This document shows positions 1-5,630 of a stretch of 5,630 nt of DNA, in pieces. Each line of letters opens with the position of its first letter. Positions within the stretch are counted from its first letter, which is position 1. Both the position numbers and the translations under genes were made by a program. The stretch lies in assembly GCA_023438965.1 (NCBI GenBank), contig JAEXPB010000345.1, positions 1-5,630 on the forward strand. Direction: 5' to 3'. The notes beneath the pieces were generated by a model. That model was not told where the DNA came from and did not search any database. It saw only the letters and a program-made list of their open reading frames with translations. The stretch comes from Bacillota bacterium. GTDB taxonomy: Bacteria; Bacillota; Clostridia; Saccharofermentanales; UBA5734.

Positions 1-1
1 C

Positions 2-325
2 CAGAGCGGCCTGTCCCTGTCCACCAGCGTCGTGGACACCCGCGAGCATGCCAGTACCGCCCTGACCACCGTCAACACCGCGATCAACACCGTCTCCACC
101 GAGCGCGCCAACCTCGGCGCCATCCAGAACCGCCTCGAGCACAAGATCAACAACCTGAACACCTCGGCCGAGAACCTGCAGTCCGCCGAATCGCGGATCC
201 GCGACGTCGACATGGCCAAGGAAATGAGCGAGTACACGAAGAACAACATCCTGTCCCAGGCTGCCACCTCGATGCTCGCCCAGGCCAACAACGCCCCGCA
301 GAACGTCCTCAAACTCCTGCAATAA
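2..325 (+). CDS. Flagellin, C-terminal part (5' end outside window)
   Basis: This is the structural subunit of the flagellar filament, exported by the flagellar type III system and polymerised under the FliD cap. The open frame runs in from the left edge, so the visible 107 residues are only the C-terminal D1/D0 helices. The GTG at 32 is an internal valine codon, not a start. Family-typical sequence is continuous: RANLGAIQNRLE (visible residues 35-46), the AESRIRDVDMAKEM segment (62-75), and the end SMLAQANNAPQNVLKLLQ. The last helix is the part bound by FliS in known systems, and fliS lies just downstream. The gene ends with TAA and is followed by a strong hairpin. The variable central domain and N-terminus cannot be seen, so the copy type (major or minor flagellin; hag or fliC naming) is undetermined. 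Identity as flagellin is secure. Confidence 0.97.
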   Translation, partial: QSGLSLSTSVVDTREHASTALTTVNTAINTVSTERANLGAIQNRLEHKINNLNTSAENLQSAESRIRDVDMAKEMSEYTKNNILSQAATSMLAQANNAPQNVLKLLQ

Positions 326-346
326 GTTCAATAGCCACAGGGTTGC

Positions 347-376
347 GGAGAGAGCCGGAAGGAACCGGCTCTTTCC
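347..376 (+). terminator. Hairpin after flagellin, probable imperfect terminator
   Basis: An inverted repeat pairs 347-358 with 365-376 around the six-base loop AAGGAA. The inner 8 bp (AGAGCCGG with CCGGCTCT) are perfect and GC-rich. The outer pairs continue with one G-U wobble. It starts 21 nt after the flagellin stop, a normal place for an intrinsic terminator. However, only three T's (372-374) occur near the 3' arm and they are partly paired, followed by CCCG, so there is no proper U-tract. It may act as a leaky terminator or an mRNA 3' stabiliser that limits read-through from flagellin into fliD. The function is inferred; the structure is read directly. Confidence 0.6.
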
Positions 377-413
377 CGCCGTGCCCGCGTTTCCCACCGA
401 TCAAACCGCATAG

Positions 414-420
414 AAAGGAA
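414..420 (+). promoter_or_regulatory. fliD ribosome binding site
   Basis: AAAGGAA lies 11 nt before the ATG at 432, which is slightly long spacing. It supports this start because the protein then begins MGSSSISSMLRLSGMSTGLD, matching FliD N-termini. I see no convincing promoter in 326-431. Confidence 0.65.
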
Positions 421-431
421 GCTGGCACGAG

Positions 432-1955
432 ATGGGTTCATCATCGATCAGTTCCATGCTGCGCTTAAGCGGCATGTCGACCGGCCTGGACACCGATTCG
501 ATCATTCAAAGCCTGATGACGGTCGAACAGACAAAAGTTGACCGCGTATTCCGCCAGCAGACCCTGGCGGAATGGAAACTGGCCGCCCACAAAGCCATCA
601 ACAGCCAGATCAGCGCCTTTCGCAACGCCAACATGAGTGTGCTGTCCGGCACCAACCTCTTTACCACCAGCGCCTTCAACATTTTCAATGTCAACCTGCC
701 GACGGCGACCGGCAGCGTCAGCCTCACCGCCGGAGCCGGCGCCCAGGCCGGCGACATGCAGATCGACAACATCACCCGGATCGCCAAAGCCTCGAGCACA
801 GCCAGCGCCGCGCCGCTCACTGCCGGCAGCACGGTCAGCCTGACCGCCCAGCTGGGCAGCCTGGAACTCGCCCGCCCGATCACCTTCGGCGGCGCCAATG
901 CCGACGAGGTTTCCTTTGCCATCAACGGTGAAACCTTCACCTTCAAAAATACCGACACCCTGCAAACGGTGTTCAATACAATCAACGCCAGCAGCACGAT
1001 CAACGTCAGCATTTCCTATAGCGAACTGACCAACGCGATCCAGATCAAAACCCGGGACACCGGCGCAGCGACTGCGCTGACCATCGAGAACCTTACCGGC
1101 AATCTCTTCGGCGCCGATTCCGCCTTCGCCATCGGCACCGGGACGATCCAGAACGGCCAGGACGCCCTGCTCAGCATCAACGGCGTGTCTGTGACCCGTA
1201 GCATCAACGACTTCACGATCGACGGCGTCAATTACAGACTGAAGAGCGCCAGCGCTGTCCCGATCAACTTCACGGTCGAGCGAAATACCGATGCCACGGT
1301 CGACAAGATCAAGAATTATGTCACCGAATACAACAAGCTGGTGGATGCCCTGCAGTCATCCGTCAGCGAAGCGGTCTACCGCGATTACAGTCCGCTGACC
1401 GATGCCCAGAAAGAAGAAATGAGCGAGAAGGATATCGAAGCCTGGGAAACCAAGGCCAAGAGCGGCTTGCTGCGCAATGACCGGAATCTGGGCGACCTGC
1501 TGGGCGATCTGCGCGCCATGCTGTACGAGACCGTAGCAGGAACCAGCCTGAGCCTGTCGGCGATCGGCCTGCGCACCGGCAGCTATTATGATCACGGCAA
1601 GATCAGCCTGGACGAGCAGGCCTTGCGCGCTGCCCTGGCCCGCGATCCCGACCAGGTCACCCGGCTCTTCACCCAGACCAGCCAGTCGGCCGACCCGGCG
1701 ACCCAATATGCCGAATCCGGCTTTCTGACCCGCGTAAACAGCGCGTTCACGGCATATACCAAAACCTACAGCCTGACCGAAGCCGACCAGGAGATCGCCA
1801 GGCTCAAGCAGCAGGTCAGCGACCTCACCGACCAGATGGTCGACAAGGAAGAGCAGTATTACAAACGGTTCACCGCCATGGAAACCGCCATCTCGACCAT
1901 GAACGCCCAGAGCAGCTGGCTGACCATGCAATTCTCCGCCAACAGCGGCAAATGA
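432..1955 (+). CDS. fliD: Flagellar filament cap / hook-associated protein 2 (FliD)
   Basis: FliD forms the oligomeric cap at the filament tip and guides insertion of exported flagellin. The 507-residue length is normal for the family. The N-terminal domain (about 10-115) carries the conserved opening RLSGMSTGLDTDSIIQSLM. Residues 158-225 look like the hook-IN motif found in FliD and flagellins. The C-terminal domain (about 243-490) includes NYVTEYNKLVDAL (295-307), the Bacillota-typical block around PLTDAQKEEMSEKDIEAWE (321-339) and SGLLRND (344-350). A predicted coiled coil at about 449-492 leads to the usual tail with QSSWLTMQF. There are no cysteines and no signal peptide, as expected for a substrate of the flagellar export apparatus. 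Residues 90-150 are Ala/Ser/Thr/Gly-rich and represent the variable exposed domain. The gene follows flagellin and precedes fliS, the usual setting. Both ends look intact. Confidence 0.97.
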   Translation: MGSSSISSMLRLSGMSTGLDTDSIIQSLMTVEQTKVDRVFRQQTLAEWKLAAHKAINSQISAFRNANMSVLSGTNLFTTSAFNIFNVNLPTATGSVSLTAGAGAQAGDMQIDNITRIAKASSTASAAPLTAGSTVSLTAQLGSLELARPITFGGANADEVSFAINGETFTFKNTDTLQTVFNTINASSTINVSISYSELTNAIQIKTRDTGAATALTIENLTGNLFGADSAFAIGTGTIQNGQDALLSINGVSVTRSINDFTIDGVNYRLKSASAVPINFTVERNTDATVDKIKNYVTEYNKLVDALQSSVSEAVYRDYSPLTDAQKEEMSEKDIEAWETKAKSGLLRNDRNLGDLLGDLRAMLYETVAGTSLSLSAIGLRTGSYYDHGKISLDEQALRAALARDPDQVTRLFTQTSQSADPATQYAESGFLTRVNSAFTAYTKTYSLTEADQEIARLKQQVSDLTDQMVDKEEQYYKRFTAMETAISTMNAQSSWLTMQFSANSGK

Positions 1956-2007
1956 CGATATCCCGGACCCCGACAGCAAATTCCGACAGAAAGAGCAGGA
2001 TGATGCC

Positions 2008-2403
2008 ATGAATTTACATAATGGCTACCAACAATACCGCAACCAGAGTATCCTGACCGCCAGCCCGGGCGACCTGGTCCTGATGCTCTACGACGGCTGC
2101 CTGCGCCAGATGAAGCTGGCCAGCCAGGCCATCAGCGGCAGCCATCCGGAAGACGCCGGCTGCGCGCTGCTGAAAGCACAGGATTTCGTAACCGAACTGA
2201 TCCAGGGGCTGGATTTCCAGTACGAAGTTGCCCAGCACCTGCTGCGGGTGTACGACTATGTCAATTACCAGCTCATCCAGGCCAATATGAAGAAAGACGG
2301 CCAAATCATCGCCGACCTGACCGACATCATGACCGAACTGCGCGGCACGTGGGAACAAGTCATCCGCATCAATCGCGGCGAACGCCCGGCCGCCGGCGAA
2401 TAG
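2008..2403 (+). CDS. fliS: Flagellin export chaperone FliS
   Basis: FliS is a small cytosolic four-helix protein that binds the C-terminal helices of flagellin, prevents early polymerisation and delivers it to the export gate. At 131 residues it has the family length. Diagnostic features are NGYQQYRNQSILTASPGDLV (5-24) leading to LMLYDG (25-30), and the later helix LLRVYDYVNYQLIQANMKKD (78-97). A conserved-type Trp lies at 115 near the C-terminus. The start at 2008 places a purine-rich partial Shine-Dalgarno (AGCAGGA, 1994-2000) 7 nt upstream. The gene is 52 nt after fliD, and its stop is TAG, the only TAG among the six stops visible here. The next gene begins 6 nt after this stop in the same reading frame. 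Confidence 0.96.
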   Translation: MNLHNGYQQYRNQSILTASPGDLVLMLYDGCLRQMKLASQAISGSHPEDAGCALLKAQDFVTELIQGLDFQYEVAQHLLRVYDYVNYQLIQANMKKDGQIIADLTDIMTELRGTWEQVIRINRGERPAAGE

Positions 2404-2409
2404 GCGAAC

Positions 2410-2772
2410 ATGGGCGGCGCAACCGCGGACAACCGGATCACCGCCGCGCTGGCGGAATTGCTCGAACTGACGCTGCTGTGCCGCCAGGCGATCACGGCGG
2501 AAGACCCGCCATGCCTGCTGGAAAAGCTGCAGGAACGGCAGCGGGCGATGAACCAGATAGACACCCTGCGGAACAGCCAGACCGCCTGGACTGACCAACA
2601 GCTGCAACTCCTGACGGCGATCCGGGAACTGGATGCAGCCATTCGGACGGAAGCGCAGAACCTGACAGACCTGTACCGCCGCAACCTGCTGGGCATCCGC
2701 AAACAGCGCCGCATCCAGTCCTATACCCTGGCATCCGGCCAGTACAGACATTATCTGGATACCTGTGAATAA
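2410..2772 (+). CDS. FliT-like putative flagellar export chaperone
   Basis: This 120-residue, mostly helical, cytosolic protein is not confidently recognised by sequence alone. In its favour as FliT (in other bacteria the chaperone of the FliD cap) are its position immediately after fliD-fliS, its size, and its two long amphipathic helical stretches (about 8-50 and 60-100). It also has LLEKLQERQRAMNQID (36-51), which resembles the heptad helix of FliT/FlgN-type chaperones, and a Tyr-rich tail (QSYTLASGQYRHYLD, 103-117) like those of Bacillota FliT-like proteins. FlgN or an unrelated flagellar accessory is the alternative. The ATG is only 9 nt from the start of the fliS stop codon. Upstream there is only a weak AGGCGA (2402-2407) placed too close, so translation is probably coupled to fliS. 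No membrane segment or signal peptide is seen. The codon pattern resembles that of its neighbours. Confidence 0.7.
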   Translation: MGGATADNRITAALAELLELTLLCRQAITAEDPPCLLEKLQERQRAMNQIDTLRNSQTAWTDQQLQLLTAIRELDAAIRTEAQNLTDLYRRNLLGIRKQRRIQSYTLASGQYRHYLDTCE

Positions 2773-2778
2773 GGGGAG
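2771..2778 (+). promoter_or_regulatory. cheY ribosome binding site
   Basis: AAGGGGAG overlaps the stop codon of the upstream FliT-like gene and lies 9 nt before the cheY ATG at 2788. It is a good Shine-Dalgarno match and contrasts with the weak site of the gene before it. Confidence 0.75.
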
Positions 2779-2787
2779 ACAAGCATC

Positions 2788-3141
2788 ATGAAAACTGTCC
2801 TGGTTGTCGATGACGCTGCTTTCATGCGGGTCACCATCAAGAACATGCTGGAGAAGAACGGCTTCGCGGTCATCGGCGAAGCCGAGAACGGCAAGGTTGC
2901 CGTCCACAAATACCACGAGCTGAAGCCGGACCTGGTCACCATGGACATCACCATGCCGGAGATGGACGGCCTGACCGCGCTCAAGACAATCATGCAGCTG
3001 AACCCGGCGGCCCGCATCGTGATGATGACCGCCATGGGGCAGCAGGGCATGGTCAAGGAGGCCGTCATGGCCGGCGCCAAGGGCTTTATTGTCAAGCCGT
3101 TCAAAGAAGAAACCGTGGTTTCTGCTTTGAGCAAGCTGTGA
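2788..3141 (+). CDS. cheY: Chemotaxis response regulator CheY
   Basis: This is a single-domain receiver of 117 residues with no output domain. It takes a phosphoryl group from CheA and binds the flagellar switch. The acidic pocket is D8 and D9, the phosphoacceptor is D53 in MDITMPEMDG (52-61), and the switch residues T81 and K103 (in FIVKPF) are all present. The aromatic switch position equivalent to E. coli Tyr106 is F100, as in Bacillus-type CheY. The VVDDAAFMR opening, DITMPEMDG and MGQQGMV (83-89) resemble the Bacillus subtilis CheY group rather than the proteobacterial one. In that group CheY-P generally promotes counter-clockwise smooth swimming; applying this here is inference. The gene lies 15 nt after the FliT-like gene and 17 nt before cheA, so it belongs to the same unit as its kinase. 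Confidence 0.95.
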   Translation: MKTVLVVDDAAFMRVTIKNMLEKNGFAVIGEAENGKVAVHKYHELKPDLVTMDITMPEMDGLTALKTIMQLNPAARIVMMTAMGQQGMVKEAVMAGAKGFIVKPFKEETVVSALSKL

Positions 3142-3143
3142 AC

Positions 3144-3150
3144 GGGAAGG
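3144..3150 (+). promoter_or_regulatory. cheA ribosome binding site, decides the start
   Basis: GGGAAGG ends 8 nt before the ATG at 3159. The longer reading from GTG at 3138 overlaps the cheY stop codon and has no Shine-Dalgarno before it. ATG 3159 is therefore preferred, removing seven residues. Confidence 0.7.
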
Positions 3151-3158
3151 TGCCGGCC

Positions 3159-5264
3159 ATGAATGAGCAGGATCTGAATAACCGCGAACCGATGCTGGAA
3201 ATGTTCATTTTCGAGACGCTCCAGCTGATCGAGCAACTTGAGGAAATGCTGATCGACATCGAAAAGAGCAATCACCTGTCGGCCAGCTGCATCAACGAAA
3301 TTTTCCGCATCATGCATACCATCAAGGGCGCCTCGGCGATGATGATGTACGATGACATCGCCCATCTGGCCCATGCCCTGGAGGACCTGTTTGCCAGCAT
3401 CCGCTCCGGCCGCGACCTGAAAGTCGATTGCGTCCGGCTGACCGACATCGTTCTGCAGTCGGTCGACTTCATCAAGGCTGAGATCGCCAAGGTCGAAAGC
3501 AACCAGGACGTCAACGGCAAGCCGGAGCATTTGATCAGCCAGATCAAGCAATTCCTGGCCGGCATCACGCCGGCGGCCGGTCCGGCAGCCGGTTCAGCCG
3601 CCGAAGCAACCCCGCCCGCGCCCGCACCAGCGGCCGCCCGGCCGGCTGGCCAGGCGGAAAAGCCCGGCCTGTCCGCCTGGCCGGCTGACGCCGCCGTCGG
3701 GGACCGGCATCGCTACATCGCGCGCATCTTTTTCGAAGACGGCTGCCAGATGGAGAACATGCGGGCCTATACGGTCGTCCATGCGCTGGCGCCGCATGTC
3801 CTGAGCATGGACTACCAGCCCGCCGACATTGCCGACAATGAGCAGAGCTCGGATGTGATCCGGGAAACCGGCTTCCAGATCTGCTTTATCTCCGCAGAAC
3901 CGCAGGCGGCGCTTTATGCCTGCCTGGACGAGACCATTTTCCTCGACCGCCTGGAATTCGAGCTGGCCGACCTGCTGCCGGACAGCAGCCCGGCGGCGGC
4001 GCCCGCGCCCGGCAGCGGCGAAATGCCGCCGGATGCCGAGACGGCAGCCCTGACCGCCGACAGCGGCGCCGAAGCGGGCGCCGAAAACCGCCAGAACAAC
4101 CTGAAGCAAAGCATCATCAGCGTCAACATCAACAAGCTGGACCAGCTGATGGATCTGGTGGGCGAACTGGTCATCGCCGAAGCGATGGTCACCCGCAATC
4201 CGGAGCTCGAGGGCGTCCAGCTGGACAGCTTCCACAAGGCGGCCCGCCAGCTGAACAAGCTGACCAACGAGCTGCAGGACATCGTCATGTCCATCCGGAT
4301 GATCCCGGTGGCCGCCACCTTCCATAAAATGCAGCGCATCGTGCGCGACATGAACCGCAAGCTGGGCAAGGACGTGGAACTCACCCTCGGCGGCGAAGAG
4401 ACCGAAGTGGACAAGAGCATCATCGACCACCTGTCCGACCCGCTGATGCACCTGATCCGCAACGCGCTGGACCATGGCATCGAGAGCCCGGAAGAGCGGC
4501 TGGCCGCCGGCAAGCCGGAAAAAGGCAACGTCTGGCTGGAGGCGCGGAATTCCGGCGGCGATGTCTGGATCACCATCCGCGACGACGGCCGCGGCCTCGA
4601 CAAGGCGAAGATCCTCAGCAAGGCCCGCCAGCAGGGCCTGCTGACCAAGAACGAATGCGACTATACGGAGAAGGAAATCTTTTCCTTCATCCTGCTGCCC
4701 GGCTTCTCGACCAAGGACACGGTGTCCGAATATTCCGGCCGCGGCGTCGGCATGGATGTCGTCCGGGAGAACATCGCCCAGATCGGCGGCTCGATCACCC
4801 TGGACAGCACGGCCGGGGCCGGGACGACCATCCTGATCCGGATCCCGCTGACCCTGGCGATCATCGATGGCATGCTGATCGCCGTCGGCCAGTCCCGCTA
4901 CATCATCCCGACCACCGCGATCCGCGAATCCTTCCGGATCGAGAACCACCAGATCATCACCGACACACTGGGCAACGAACTTCTGATGCTGCGCGGCGAC
5001 TGCTACAATGTCGCCCGCCTGCACCGCCAGTTCGACGTGCCGGACGCCATCGAACAGCTGCCGGACGGCATCATCATCGTCGTCGAGGACGACTCCGGCA
5101 CCCTGTGCCTCTTTGCCGACGAACTGGTCGGCGAGCAGCAGGTCGTGGTCAAGCCGCTGCCGGCCTATCTCAAGAAATCGCGCGGCCTGGCCGGCTGCAC
5201 GATCCTCGGCGACGGCAGCATCAGCCTCATCCTGGACATCAGCGGACTGATCAAGACGCATTAA
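3159..5264 (+). CDS. cheA: Chemotaxis sensor histidine kinase CheA
   Basis: CheA is the cytoplasmic kinase of the receptor array; it autophosphorylates on histidine and passes phosphate to CheY. The protein is 701 residues with the full domain series. P1 (1-115) has phospho-acceptor H53 in MHTIKGASAMM. A low-complexity Ala/Pro linker spans about 136-168, followed by a P2-type CheY-docking domain (about 183-273). A second Ala/Pro/Gly/Glu linker spans about 275-311. The P3 dimerisation helices (about 316-375) contain KLDQLMDLVGELVIAEAM. The P4 ATPase carries the N box HLIRNALDHG (N435, H439), G1 DDGRGLD (475-481), F box PGFST (514-518) and G2 GRGVGMDVV (527-535). P5 is the CheW-like coupling domain (about 565-701). 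All catalytic residues are present, so it should be active. Start 3159 is chosen on ribosome-site grounds; a GTG at 3138 would add seven residues. The HTIKGASAMM form resembles CheA of Clostridia. Confidence 0.97.
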   Translation: MNEQDLNNREPMLEMFIFETLQLIEQLEEMLIDIEKSNHLSASCINEIFRIMHTIKGASAMMMYDDIAHLAHALEDLFASIRSGRDLKVDCVRLTDIVLQSVDFIKAEIAKVESNQDVNGKPEHLISQIKQFLAGITPAAGPAAGSAAEATPPAPAPAAARPAGQAEKPGLSAWPADAAVGDRHRYIARIFFEDGCQMENMRAYTVVHALAPHVLSMDYQPADIADNEQSSDVIRETGFQICFISAEPQAALYACLDETIFLDRLEFELADLLPDSSPAAAPAPGSGEMPPDAETAALTADSGAEAGAENRQNNLKQSIISVNINKLDQLMDLVGELVIAEAMVTRNPELEGVQLDSFHKAARQLNKLTNELQDIVMSIRMIPVAATFHKMQRIVRDMNRKLGKDVELTLGGEETEVDKSIIDHLSDPLMHLIRNALDHGIESPEERLAAGKPEKGNVWLEARNSGGDVWITIRDDGRGLDKAKILSKARQQGLLTKNECDYTEKEIFSFILLPGFSTKDTVSEYSGRGVGMDVVRENIAQIGGSITLDSTAGAGTTILIRIPLTLAIIDGMLIAVGQSRYIIPTTAIRESFRIENHQIITDTLGNELLMLRGDCYNVARLHRQFDVPDAIEQLPDGIIIVVEDDSGTLCLFADELVGEQQVVVKPLPAYLKKSRGLAGCTILGDGSISLILDISGLIKTH

Positions 5265-5279
5265 AAGCCATATATCAAG

Positions 5280-5285
5280 AGGAGG
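5280..5285 (+). promoter_or_regulatory. cheW ribosome binding site (full AGGAGG)
   Basis: AGGAGG matches the consensus completely and lies 7 nt before the ATG at 5293, in the 28-nt gap after cheA. It is the strongest ribosome site in the window and suggests efficient, independent initiation of cheW. Confidence 0.85.
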
Positions 5286-5292
5286 CGATTCC

Positions 5293-5630
5293 ATGACGGA
5301 AGAATTCCAGGAGATCCTGGAAACCCAGGAGGATACCCAGAAAAACAAATTTCTAACCTTTGCCCTCGGGCAGGAGGTTTTCGGTATCGAAATCCGGTTT
5401 GTCACCGAAATCATCGGCATTCAACCCATCACCGCCATCCCGGAAGTCCCGGATTATGTCAAGGGCATCATCAACCTGCGCGGCAAGATCATCCCGGTCA
5501 TCGACGTCCGGCTGAAATTCCGCAAAGAACCGGTTCCCTACAACGATCGGACCTGCATCATCGTCATCGACATCCAGAACCTGTCCGTCGGGCTGATAGT
5601 GGACAATGTCTCCGAGGTGCTGACCATACC
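5293..5630 (+). CDS. cheW: Chemotaxis coupling protein CheW, N-terminal part (3' end outside window)
   Basis: CheW is an adaptor that links chemoreceptors to CheA P5 in the signalling array. The visible 112 residues run open to the right edge; a typical CheW has about 140-170 residues, so roughly two thirds are present. An acidic, Gln-rich N-terminal extension of about 17 residues precedes the SH3-like fold. The fold begins KFLTFALGQEVFGIEI (19-34) and continues with PITAIPEVPDYVKGIINLRGK (46-66, split here by its motifs PITAIP and NLRGK), then IIPVIDVRLKF. The NLRG arginine (R63), conserved in CheW proteins and important for coupling, is present. There is no receiver domain so far, but a C-terminal fusion as in CheV cannot be excluded because the end is missing. 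The start is fixed by a perfect AGGAGG 7 nt upstream. It directly follows cheA, its partner. Confidence 0.94.
   Translation, partial: MTEEFQEILETQEDTQKNKFLTFALGQEVFGIEIRFVTEIIGIQPITAIPEVPDYVKGIINLRGKIIPVIDVRLKFRKEPVPYNDRTCIIVIDIQNLSVGLIVDNVSEVLTI

Noticed and set aside
32..325. Small 97-codon gene starting at GTG 32
   Set aside because: The frame is open to the left edge with flagellin-like residues before the GTG, so this is an internal valine of a truncated flagellin gene.
397..404. CCGATCAA as a possible sigma-28 (SigD) -10 element before fliD
   Set aside because: It partly resembles the CCGATAT core, but no TAAA-like -35 element exists about 15 nt upstream (the region is GCCGTGCCCG), so a promoter cannot be supported.
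1973..1995. Repeated CCGACAG in the fliD-fliS gap
   Set aside because: Two short copies (CCGACAGCAAA and CCGACAGAAA) in 52 nt with no pairing or known site; too short to distinguish from chance.
2014..2916. Minus-strand ORF of 300 codons opposite fliS, the FliT-like gene and cheY
   Set aside because: It crosses three well-supported plus-strand genes and their ribosome sites. It shows no recognisable family and has shadow-like composition.
3567..3660. Low-complexity GC-rich tract that looks repetitive
   Set aside because: It is in frame within cheA and encodes an Ala/Pro linker with no exact tandem repeat unit.
3594..5420. Minus-strand ORF of 608 codons opposite cheA and early cheW
   Set aside because: It is antisense to an unambiguous cheA with all catalytic motifs. 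Its translation is Asp/Gly/Ala/Val/Gln-rich without domains, as expected from the complement of GC-rich codons, and it spans two genes.

Overview
The window is a contiguous block of late flagellar and chemotaxis genes, all on the + strand. In order it holds the 3' end of a flagellin gene, fliD, fliS, a small fliT-like gene, cheY, cheA and the 5' part of cheW. The DNA is GC-rich, roughly 60% by eye, and almost entirely coding. The protein signatures point to Bacillota, probably a GC-rich member of Clostridia or Negativicutes. These signatures are the long FliD helix segment with PLTDAQKEEMSEKDIEAWE, the CheA phosphorylation motif HTIKGASAMM, the CheY block DITMPEMDG, and a full AGGAGG ribosome site before cheW. 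Genus cannot be read from the sequence.

Layout: bases 2-325 encode the C-terminal 107 residues of flagellin. Bases 326-431 form the only gap over 60 nt. It holds a strong inverted repeat that looks like an imperfect terminator, then the fliD ribosome site. From 432 onward the genes are tightly packed (gaps of 52, 6, 15, 17 and 28 nt: fliD-fliS-fliT-cheY-cheA-cheW), which suggests one transcription unit running past the right edge. No RNA genes, mobile elements, CRISPR arrays or long repeats were seen. Long minus-strand ORFs opposite cheA and fliS are composition-driven shadows.

How the genes work together: flagellin is the filament subunit. FliS should hold its C-terminus before export, FliD caps the growing filament, and the FliT-like protein is probably the FliD chaperone or a related export chaperone. 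CheW couples receptors to the kinase CheA. CheA phosphorylates CheY, which acts on the flagellar switch. The unit therefore joins filament assembly to the core signalling relay. Adaptation genes (cheR, cheB, cheC, cheD) are not in the window and could lie beyond it.

I found no convincing new biological system. The points most worth checking are the divergent fliT-like gene, the single UAG codon separating fliS from that gene in the same frame, and a GGA-loop hairpin upstream of fliD that could be a terminator or a CsrA-type site.
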